From NCBI RefSeq assembly GCF_016808335.1, contig NC_053142.1, positions 44,187,674 through 44,251,673 on the forward strand: DNA of 64,000 nucleotides, in the 5' to 3' direction. The translations under genes and the position numbers were made by a program. The notes beneath the pieces were generated by a model that ran no database searches, had not been told where the DNA came from, and was given only the letters and a program-made list of their open reading frames with translations. This stretch comes from Panicum virgatum. Lineage: Eukaryota; Streptophyta; Magnoliopsida; Poales; Poaceae. Positions 54,852 through 64,000 of the stretch are shown piece by piece (positions within the stretch are counted from its first letter, which is position 1; every line of letters starts with the position of its first letter).

Positions 54852-57664
54852 AATTCCAAAACAACTCATGCTAGCCCAACCCAAGATAAACACTAGTTGT
54901 GAGACCACACCGTAACTCGCCCAGTATCGTGGGCACGGCTATTCGAATAGATTCTTAACTCTGCAGAGGTGTGCAACTTTACCCACAAGCGGGTACCACA
55001 ACACGAGCACCGTAGTGTCGGTGTAGATCCCGACATAGCCATTACCCACCTTAGCTAGACCTGATTCGCCATCGCGGGGTTCACCAAGGGGTCATCGACC
55101 TAACTCTGAGGTATAACCGGGGTATAAGTCACACTGAGCTTATCCCTTCTCCTTGGTCACCCGTTGCTCTCAGCCGTCCTGATGGCTATCACATCAACTA
55201 GTGGGATTTATGCTAAGCCGTTGCCCATTCAACGGTCGAGTGGTTTGCACGATATTGGAGTCAGGTGAGATGTAACACCAACTCGGTCTTTAGGGGTGAC
55301 AAGATGGGTGTCTCCCTTCCTTGCCCTGCCATGCCGGCACGAGCACACCAAACGGCAAATCACATTGAAATGCCATCCATCCCGTCTAGACTTGTCTTTC
55401 GAAAATCCACTTTTATCCCTTCCCACACACGCACACCTTTTCTTTGCAAAACAAGTTGTATAAAGTAGCAGGTCCTAAGCGTCCTAGTATCGATTAACGT
55501 CCAAGCAAAATCAGACATTAATCTAGGTGATCAAGGAATGGTTATCACAAATCAAGGGATGGCTATCCAACCGTGTTTTCATGTGAGCAAAACATATGCA
55601 ATTTGGTAAAACAGGCCAATAGGTTGTGTTTATAAAAACTAGGACACAAGCATGCATCAAAGGATGGGATTGAACTTGCCGTCTTTGAAGCCTTCGGGGA
55701 GGTCCTGGTCGAAGCACTGTCCTTCGGGCTCGGGGTCGCGGATCTGGTCCTCGTTCACGGGCTCACAGTACTGCTCGACAACGGGCTCTCCTTCGTTCAC
55801 ATCGTGGTCTACAATACGTACAAACAAACACACAATCAGGAAAAAGAAATAAAAGTTCTATCGTTGAGCTCAAATCAGAAGTAATTAAGATATGGAGTTC
55901 GGAGCAGTATTTTTTTGGGTGATTTATTAACGGCATGGCCGAAACTAGGTTAAGAAAGGCGTGGTAGAGTTTCGGGCCGATCAGAGTTCGTTTGTTGCAT
56001 GAAATGATAGGTTAAAGGAGTGATTAGGGATAAACTGGGGTCCAGGGGCTTCTTTGTAAATATTCTTGGGGGGGGCAAGTGCTTGGTTATAAATTCTAAA
56101 AATACTTGGGCCTATTAGAAAAAGTGTAGGGGTTTATTTATTATTGGGTTTATAAGTTGGAGGGCTTGTTTGCAAAATAAGAAAACAGGAAGGACTTTTT
56201 GGGAAAACGGTTAAAAGGGTGGGGGTTTCTTTTACAAAAACAGGGAAGGCTAGGGGGTTTTGGGCATAATGCCCTGTCCTCTTCCTCCCCCGCACTGGGA
56301 AACAGGGGAGGGGGCCGGCGCTCGTCGGCGGCGCCAATTCCGGCAGCTCGGGGGCTCGGGGTGGCTCCGGGGTGAGGGAAACGAGAGAGGGGAAGGAGAT
56401 GGGTCGATCCCCGGCCTCACCTTGGACCGCGATGCGGCGAGGTTGCGGGGCGACGGGAGCGGCCGGCGGCAGCACTGGTGGCGTGTGGCGGCGGTGCTAG
56501 CGCTAGGGAGGAGGCTTGGGTGGTGGGGGCTTGGGATGTGGTGCGGAGGAGCGGCGCCGGGGGGGGGGGGGTGTTTTATAGGCGCGAGAGGCGGTGGAGG
56601 TGAGGGTGCGGCGGTGGCGGCCTGACGGACTCCACGGCCGGCTTTAATGGCGGTGGGGGCCGGCTCGGCGCCGTGTCGCTCGAGTGTCGAGGTGAGCAGT
56701 GGCTGCGGTGGCGTGAAGCGGGGACGGCGGCAGCCGGGCGGTGGCGCGGATGGTGATGCGACGCCTCGGGCAGGCGGCGACCGGCGGTGCTGTGCGGGCG
56801 TCAACGGGGCGGGGGTGCGAATGGCGAGGTGATGCGATGCCTCGGGCAGGCGGCGACCGTCGCAGGCGGCGCTGTGCCGAGGTCGCCGGTGCTGTGCGCC
56901 CAGGGCGACGGCGTGGCTCGACGTGACGAGGACGCGTGCGTGTGGGCGCACTGGCAGGCCGGGGTGGCGCGCGTGTACGCGGGCGAGCGGCGTGGCACGG
57001 TTGCGTGGGCGTGCGGGCGGGGCACGGGGGGTGCAGGGCGAGCGCGGCCAGGCGGCTGTGGTGTGGCGTGGGCGCGCGCACGGCTCGGGGCATCGCGGCG
57101 CGGCGTGTGCGCACGCGTGGGCGTGCGAGGCGGGTCGGGGTGCACGGCCAGGAGAGGCGCGCGGGCAGGTGGTGGCCGAGCAGCGCTCGGGGCCGGCGGT
57201 CGCGAGCAGAGCAGGGGAGGAGCCGGGTCGGGCGGCGCTCGGGAGCAGAGAGGGAGGGGAGGGCCGAGCGCGCGGGGAAGGAGAGAGGAGAGGGGGAAAA
57301 AGGAAAAGAAGAAAAGAAGAAAAATGAGAAAAGAAAAAAAAGAAGGGGGAGAGAGAAGGGAAAGTGGAGAGAGATTCGCACCGAAAACACGGTGCTCGGT
57401 CGTCCATGCGCGGCGCCGGGCACGCGTGCGCGGTTGGGCGCAACGCGCGGGTCAGGGGTGAACAGGGGGTGGATACGGATGTCGGGGTCGGGTTATTCGA
57501 GGATCGGGAGATCGGGCGGAAAAGTCTGGGGTGAACCGAGCTCAACGATGAAAGATTTCGAAAATTAGCGCGTGTTTTAATTTGGTGCATTTTGGGATGT
57601 TACAACAAATTAGTAGGCTGACCTTGTATTAGCATTGCTGGCAGTTGTATGTTATTTATTTTCT

Positions 57665-57890
57665 GAAGGCAACGAAATTGCTTAAAGAAATGCATTATTA
57701 TGCATAGATACAACAATAAAATTGCTTATTGGGAATCAATATTATTGTCTTCGTAGAAAGTTTTATTGAGAACCAACATTAAATGCCTATACAAGTCTGA
57801 AGACATAACCGATCTAATTAAAATGTTTATGAATCATAATGCAAAAATGCTAAATTCAAAATTAATAAATTACTTGATGATTTAGCAAAA
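57665..57890. repeat. Diverged copy of 49137-49340
   Basis: Same ordered blocks as described for the left partner. It lies just outside the right end of the solo LTR. Confidence 0.7.
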
Positions 57891-57899
57891 GTTTCCATG

Positions 57900-60480
57900 G
57901 CTGAATCATACATTACCAAGAGAACATAAGGAGTTAAGGGCATAATAAAAGTCCCAGACATTACAAAAGATAAAGCTGGTGTCAACAGTTTTTAGAGGTG
58001 CAGTAGACATATCACCAAGCTAAGAGATGACAACCATAGCAATTGTGTACTAGCAGCCTCTAGAAATACCTAAAGATTTGGGGGAGACCTAAAATCTCTA
58101 TATTGGCCACACTTTCATGAGCACCACCTCCCTAGGACTCTGATTTTCACTTCTCACTACATATAAACCATCAGAAAACAATCAAGGCATGTGCTGGCAA
58201 TGAATTTGTGCAGGGATTGAGCAAAATTACCACATGAAGCAAAATAAAATTAAAAAACAGCACAAGTGCAGGACCTCACCCCTCACCTGATCCTTTGAAT
58301 AAACCACCCTCTTGCACCCTATTTGGAACTTCTGCAGCAACAACCTAGCAGTAAAACATAGTAGAATCATCTGACTGAAATAGTAAAATTGATAAGTTCA
58401 AAATCAAATGCATAAGAGGGATCCAAGTAATTAACTAGCAGCTTCCCGTGTGTTTGGCTATGCTCAAATTTGGGGAAAAAATCATAACTCTAATACCTGT
58501 TTGACTTTGTCCCAAAATCTAAAGGAAAACTATATATATCCCGTGTTCTGGCATTTTAAACTGAAATTCTAAAAATTAAATATGAACCATTAAATATTGC
58601 CTGAGTCCCCATGCCTCATTCCCTAAACCTACTAACAGAAATGCAAAATATGCAACAATAGGTCAATATGCAGAATCCCAATTCCCAAAATCATGTATAG
58701 CCTTCTTGCCTCTAATCCCCTGAAGCTAGAATCCAACATGGATCGGAAAAAAAAAGCTACACCTAAACAATCAATCGATGGATGGTAACAGCTCTAGGCA
58801 ATTTAGCTAGACATGCTACTTTCAGCCCGGTCTCCGGCCTCCTCATCCAGCATGAGAAACTACTTGTACTAGACATCTGAAATGCTTAACCGATATTGAT
58901 TGACTGCTTATTTGGTATTATTAAAATACTTGGTATATTTTTCTAATGCATAAAAAATAGTAGATAAAGCTAAATACCCAGCAACGTGTCGAGCAGCACA
59001 CTAATTGTAGGACAAAGCGCAACATTGAAAAAAGTTGTTTCATTCTTTCTTTCTTTTTTATTGCAGCACAAATACTTTAGCTCTAAGAAGATCTCACAAA
59101 CTTGTCAATTAGGTTAAGAAGTTAGCAGACTAGCACCAGTTTCAAATGTGTCTCCCTCCAGCATGCTCAGCAGGCTGTTAAGAAAGAAAACCTATCATCA
59201 ACACAATGAAAACAAAGTGAAGTGAACATCTAGAACAGTGATGCAGTTGAGAGATTAAACATAATCAAGTTTTCGTTTTCAAGGTTAAAAGCATAATGAG
59301 ACATAAATTTATTTTGGTATATCTTCCACATACAGGCACACATTATGTAGCATATTCTCTGTGTTTTAACTAAATATACTCTCTCAAATGCTTAGTGCCA
59401 TATTTAAATGCTTAGTGGATTTGCCAAAATGCCTGTATTTTTGTGAAAAACTGCATACCAATTCCAATTTCAACATGGTATCCTATTCTCCTACTAATAT
59501 GTCATTTTATTCATACGTGAGCCACTTGTGACGGAAACAAGGAAATATCATAATGTAACTTTTGTTTGTGTCATTCGCATGAGCAGGAGGACGAGCTAAG
59601 AAAGTAGCAGCAATTTTCGGTTAGCATGTCTACTCATAAACACGTACCCTGATGATCTTCTCGTTGTCCTGATTCAACTGATGTGGTGAACTTACCCAAC
59701 CTGTCATAGCACATATATGGACGTGTGGAGTGGAAGGCTTCACCAACTGCCATTCCAAATCACAATCAAACATCACATATTGAGATTTGAATCGAAAATC
59801 CCCGAGACAACAAATGGGAATAGCAAGGAGATCGAGAAAATGGGAAGAGAAAAATGAGGGGAATAAAAGGATGCAAGCACCGTTGGACGGATCAGACGCC
59901 AACCGCTTGGATCCGGATGCTTCGAGCTGTGCGCTTGCCACCGTGCCTCACATCACCTCGCTCCGGCCGCAGGTCACCGAAGGTCAGCACCCATAGGCGG
60001 ATCTACCCATCACGCAGGGTGGGGCATATGCCCCAGCTAGACGCCGGGAACCCCGACCCCGACTCCCTCCTCCTTCGGCGAGTGCGCAGGCAGAACCAGA
60101 GGCAGTTGGCGGCACATTTTGCTTTCCGCGGCGGAGCTCGCGAGGTGTGGAGGATGAAGAAGAACAGCGATTCAGCGAACCGTTTTTTGGGCCACGGTTG
60201 GGCCGGTGGGAGGGTTAGCTGGGCGGCTGGGCTGGCCCACGTGGATCTCGCCGAAACGGCTGGCGCTTCACTGCCCCACCTAAAATCTCAAGCTAGCTCC
60301 GCCACTGTCAGCACCCACCCACGCATCACCTGCTCCAGCGGCAGGTCGGCCTTCGCTAGCGCCGCAGTGCTCCAACCACCGCTCATGGCTTTCATCACAG
60401 TCAGATCTCGACGCCGCCGCCGCAACTGCGCCACCAGGGACTGAGGTGCCTGCTCCGCGGCGAGCAACATTCACGGGCCC
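57900..60480 (-). other. Unresolved minus-strand transcription unit
   Basis: Several minus-strand stretches look like short exons with splice signals. At 58290-58345 an AG acceptor is followed by an open stretch (AEVPNRVQEGGLFKGS) and a GTGAGG donor. At about 59120-59175 an acceptor is followed by SLLSMLEGDTFETGASLLTS-stop. At 59700-59745 an acceptor after GGAATGGCAG is followed by LVKPSTPHVHICAMTG. A GC-rich 5' part lies at about 60310-60470 (MKAMSGGWSTAALAKADLPL), followed upstream by a CTAGGGTTTCC motif. I recognise no family and cannot join them with confidence. An hAT MITE interrupts the 5' part. Confidence 0.3.
59992..60307. mobile_element. 316-bp hAT-type MITE
   Basis: Ends CATAGGCGGATCTA and (right, reversed) CAGTGGCGGAGCTA are imperfect TIRs, flanked by an exact 8-bp duplication TCAGCACC (59984-59991 and 60308-60315). 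GGGGCATATGCCCC lies near the left end. There is no coding capacity. It interrupts a GC-rich gene-like sequence on the minus strand. Confidence 0.85.
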
Positions 60481-62440
60481 CTAGGAAACCCTAGCACACA
60501 CGACGCGAGCGAGAGGTGGATTTTTTTTCTGAAACTAGCGAGAGGGGGATTGGATGAATGAAGGAAATAAAGAAAATGGAGAAATATGAAGAGGGGTGTT
60601 TGTATCAGGAGTGAAAATGTCTTATAGGACCCAGCACGTGGGGGTCTGCGGGTCTGAGTGCCAGACGGAAGGTGGAGGCCGTGCTGGAGGTCAAAATTAC
60701 GGTCGGCTAGTATTAAGTCATTACCTTAATAAAATATAATTATTATGATTAGTCGTGGTTGCCTTTTTACTTGGCCCTCTTCAAATCAGATAAACATGTC
60801 TGATCGAATTAGATTAACAAAAAAATATAATTGTGATTAGTTGTGGTCGGCGAATATTCGACATTTAACTATGAGCTTCCGGATACCGGTTTAAAAAGTA
60901 TGCCTATTCACTGTTCTTTTAAACCAAAATTAGGGTATTTTTGGATCTTGTAGCTTTAGAAAGCCATAGTATCAGTAAACTGCGGTTTTGTAAGTGGAAG
61001 ATCACAACACCATTTTTAACAAAAAGAGCTTTGGAAAAACTCCAAAAAGACTATTATTTCGACAATTTGAAACCAGAACTTTTGTTGCATGATTGCGTCC
61101 ATACATAGCATAAGAAAACCCATAGTACTCTGTCTTTCTTTCAGATGTACTACTACTACTACTTATTAAGTTATTTATCGCCCTACTGATTTTAGTACAA
61201 TAATATATCTCTAAACTTGGTTAAACAGTTAGGTTTAGATTTGGCTGGGAGAGGTGGGCTGGGCCTGGAGAGTGCTACAGGGCTAAAGGCTAAAGCTTCC
61301 GACCACACACACCACCATGGCTGAACTGTCGCAAATCCCGTTCTGGCAAGCAATCTTTCTGATGCCGGGCAGAAATCAGTGGTCATTTTCAGACTTAAGT
61401 CTCAAGCTGTAATAGCAGTGGCCTTCGCTAATCGCTATTATGATGTAAGACCAAGTACTGGTGTACTAATGTAAAAGTAGTGGATTTTTGCTGTAGTGAG
61501 TTTTTTTCACGCCTGTAATCGCCGAAGCATGCTAGCTCCTATTTATTGGTTGCAGAATTGAAGAGCATGTTTAAATGATAAAACGTGTTAGCTGCATGTT
61601 ATTTTGGGAAATAAAGGAAAGTCCATTCGGAGCGAGTCCTCTAAATGTATCAATGGGCTAGCAATGCCAATGCGTGCAAGAGTGAAAGTTTCCTGAAGGG
61701 TTGCTGTCCTGTCACACTAGCTAGTCATGGTTCACACTTTGTGATTTCGACATGCTCACTGTTCATGATTCAAACGCTGCGGTGTAGTCTCTGTCTAGTT
61801 CGTGTACGGTGCGAATTTTAAACAACCGCACGCTCAGCTAATCGAATCGGGGCACTGTTCAAGAATAGTTTCTGTTGGCATGACCATACCCCAACCGAGC
61901 AACACTGCAGGATTTTAGTACGAACTATTCGTGCTTTTCTCCTGTGAAAAGAAAAGTTTCGCACGATCTGATGTCTGTAGACTGTGGGATCTCAAATCGA
62001 AATGCTTTTGCGAGCCCTGGATAAGACTTCAAGCAGATCCAAAGAGAAAATGCTGCGCAAACATGTCTTTCAGAGGGATTGGTTTACTTATATTTGAGAG
62101 TTGAGGCAGACAAAAAAACGACGTTTGAGCTGATTTCGCCTTTTTTTCGAGAACGCATAGGAAGACTGCGCGTCAATTCATCCACCAAAAGAAAAGTTAC
62201 AGAGCTATAGAATAGTAGCAAACGAAAACAGAAGCAACTAACGTTGGATCATTTAGTAAGAAGATGGAAAATGAAGTGGAGGGTTAGTTGTGGTCCTAAT
62301 TATGCACCATAAAACATTTTGAAATGGCCTCCTCACGCCTTTTTGCACAATTCACACATCCTCAGTTCATGTGGTTGTTGACCCATCGGTGTTGCCGATC
62401 GTGTGACGTGTCCAGTGTGCTCCACACTCACATCAAGCTC
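60481..62440. other. Intergenic region, mostly unassigned
   Basis: AT-rich. A T-run followed by CGAGAACGCATAGGAAGACTG at about 62140-62170 looks, on the minus strand, like the 3' end of a LINE with its A-tail; this is tentative. No other gene or repeat is supported. Confidence 0.4.
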
Positions 62441-62450
62441 AGCACAGCAC

Positions 62451-62457
62451 ATATAAG
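62451..62457 (+). promoter_or_regulatory. TATA box of the SPIRAL1-like gene
   Basis: ATATAAG lies about 115 bp upstream of the start codon. AAGCTCAGCACAGCACA occurs once just before the TATA (about 62434) and again in the leader (about 62511). Confidence 0.55.
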
Positions 62458-62569
62458 GAGCTCTAGCTGGCACTCCCACGCCAACTTGGTACGCCAGATA
62501 TCGAAACGCAAGCTCAGCACAGCACAACCTGTAAGCTAAGCCGGAAAAAAAGAAGACAGGAAGAAGAAG

Positions 62570-63123
62570 ATGAGCAGAGGAGGGATGAGTAGCGGCGGTG
62601 GCCGGAGCTCTCTAGGCTACCTCTTCGAGCCGGAGGAAACTACTACCCCGTATCACACGATGGCAAAATCCATCCCGAAAACCGTGAAGACTCCAGATAT
62701 CAATCGCAGCAGTGCCAAGGATGAAAACAAGATGATGGGAGCTGAAGCCGATCAAGCCCAAGAACCACCCCTGCTTCCTCCTCTGAAGAGAGAGGCGTCG
62801 AACCCGTTACTCTCGTCTAGCAGACCACCTTGCAACATCTACCATACCGGCCAGTTAAGCTCCAACAACTCTGGGTTTCTTATCACTGTGAGTAATAGAC
62901 CTCCATTTCATCAGTCTTTATACACGCAGCTGCATGCTGGGATGAACACATCCGCATGTCAACTGAATTTTCAGAATTCAGTTATGGTGTAACATGAACA
63001 GCATATCAACTACATTTTCCTTCTATGCTTGTGTTTCAGGACCGACCATCGACAAGGGTACGCTGTGCACCAGGAGGACCGTCGTCGCTTGGGTTTCTGT
63101 TCGGAGAGGAGCATGAGAAATGA
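62570..63123 (+). CDS. SP1L: SPIRAL1-like microtubule-associated protein
   Basis: Two exons (62570-62887 and 63040-63123) with a GT-AG intron give 133 aa. The N-terminus [20 protein letters not shown] and the C-terminus [20 protein letters not shown] (then FGEE) are the paired SPIRAL1 signature: a GGG-SSLGYLF motif at each end. The intron falls just before DRPST, as in other family members. SPIRAL1 proteins bind growing cortical-microtubule ends and control directional cell expansion; this role is inferred from the family. The middle, about residues 20-95, is charged and proline-rich and longer and less conserved than in canonical SPR1. The second motif is FLF instead of YLF and ends in EEHEK. 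Confidence 0.92.
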
Positions 63124-64000
63124 ATGCTTGGATCTCGTCATTGCTAATCTACATAAGAGTATGGCTGCATGTGTATGCACCTTTCACCACAGTATCGAAA
63201 AGACGAGCTGATTTACATAGGATGGCTGTGGCATGTGTATATTCATTTATGATTGCACGGTTTGTGTGTACAATCACTTCTGTTCGTTTTTTTTTTGATT
63301 GGGTGTTCCTATGTATTTGGTAAAGTGGTATTGCAGGGGTGTTTGAAATATTTGTTTTCATGTAAATTGTTGCTGCACAAGCATAAGTTATATGGAAAGT
63401 TGAGTCAAATATGCTACTACTTTCTTGAGTCAGAAATAGGTAATATTTTCATTTTCATTACATTCAGTCAATCAATAAACTTTGATTGCAAAGCAGATCA
63501 TTTGTCCCCTAAAGCAGTTCTAAAACACTACACCTATTCTATGGTTTTGTGGTTTCGAGACTATGTCACTATCATTTTTGCTGTTTTAGAATCTTGTTAG
63601 TATTCTCACGGTTTTAAATTTATTCCTAATATTATGTTTTTCTTGGGTTGTGTGCTATAATATTTGCTATAATAAAGCTAAAAGGAATGCAATCAAAACT
63701 AAATTTGATAATGATCAATTTAATTTAAGAGTTTTATAGTAGATAAGTTCTTTCAACGAGATATTGGATTCATGATAGAGGAATATGTCCATGCTCCTCT
63801 ATGTCAAAAGATCAAAGGTAATTTTGAACATGTCTTGCTAAAAGCCAAAAAGATGGGGAAATATGAATAAGCTTCAATTAAGTGGTGGCACTTAAATTTT
63901 GTTAGAAGGGTTCTGACCATAAAATGAACTTTTCGTATGAATTTGATCACAAATGTTATTTTAAAACAATTTTGACTACTTTAGAAGGGTTTGACAAACA
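63124..64000. other. 3' flank of the SPIRAL1-like gene
   Basis: AT-rich, containing the gene's likely 3' UTR and then unassigned sequence. No gene or transposon end is supported before the window stops. Confidence 0.45.

Larger units (their letters stand above)
49858..57604 (-). mobile_element. Solo gypsy-type LTR with nested insertion, minus strand
   Basis: It begins TGAAAGGTCCCC and ends GGGATGTTACA (TG...CA), flanked by an exact 5-bp duplication ACAAA (49853-49857 and 57605-57609). On the minus strand it starts TGTAACATCCC, similar to the other large solo LTR at 33600. Subtracting the nested element (50433-54470) and one 382-bp duplicate leaves about 3.3 kb, with no internal coding region. 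It contains the paired GAGTACAAACGTACTCAGC motif (about 50191 and 54608). The long GC-rich frames at 56.25-57.59 kb on both strands lie inside it and lack domains. Confidence 0.83.

Noticed and set aside
56250..57590. 446-codon minus-strand ORF and its plus-strand counterparts
   Set aside because: Inside a solo LTR, low-complexity Pro/Arg/Ala composition, no domain, frames open on both strands.
61311..61412. Small ORF starting ATGGCTGAACTGTCGC
   Set aside because: Only 32 codons, with no conserved motif or promoter evidence.

Overview
This is nuclear DNA from a grass, probably a panicoid cereal or a relative (genus not determined). The evidence is spliced genes with GT-AG introns, very GC-rich first exons in AT-rich surroundings, grass-type LTR retrotransposons with 5-bp target-site duplications (TSDs), CACTA, hAT and MITE elements, and tRNA-derived SINEs. 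No prokaryotic or organellar feature is visible.

Host genes, left to right: an OVATE-family transcriptional regulator (528-1697, +); a TMEM14/FATTY ACID EXPORT-like plastid membrane protein with four exons (3923-6172, -), a MITE beside its first splice donor and a disturbed last exon; a decayed PRA1-like fragment (about 7.4-7.6 kb, -); a type-1 ACC synthase, the committed ethylene enzyme (13156-15394, -); a five-exon DUF2358 plastid protein (46171-47411, +); a previously unlabelled cluster of three C/D-box snoRNA candidates behind a site II/telo-box/TATA promoter (47.58-48.31 kb, +); an unresolved minus-strand transcription unit near 57.9-60.5 kb; and a two-exon SPIRAL1-like microtubule protein (62570-63123, +).

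Mobile DNA fills most of the rest. A non-autonomous CACTA element occupies 9322-12032. A solo copia-type LTR on the minus strand lies at 17930-19509. From 20271 to 38522 there is a nested stack. A GC-rich terminal-inverted-repeat (TIR) element (X1) was split by an 11.8-kb Ty1-copia/Sirevirus-like element with identical-length 1662-bp LTRs (21591-33352), then by a 3.8-kb solo gypsy-type LTR (33600-37438), and a second copy of the same TIR family (X2, 37476-38513) sits inside X1's own right TIR. MITE and SINE copies follow, then a Mutator-like transposase relic (43.1-44.9 kb). The last stack is a solo gypsy-type LTR (49858-57604) holding a non-autonomous LTR element (50433-54470) and a 382-bp duplication.

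The copia element carries gag, protease-integrase-RT-RNase H and a third env-position ORF. All are interrupted by stops and small frameshifts, so this copy is dead although its LTRs are only about 1.5% diverged. The genes do not form a pathway: this is an ordinary sparse grass gene landscape. The most interesting items are the snoRNA cluster, the 22-bp-phased paired palindromes shared by two different LTR families, and the transposon-in-its-own-TIR nesting.
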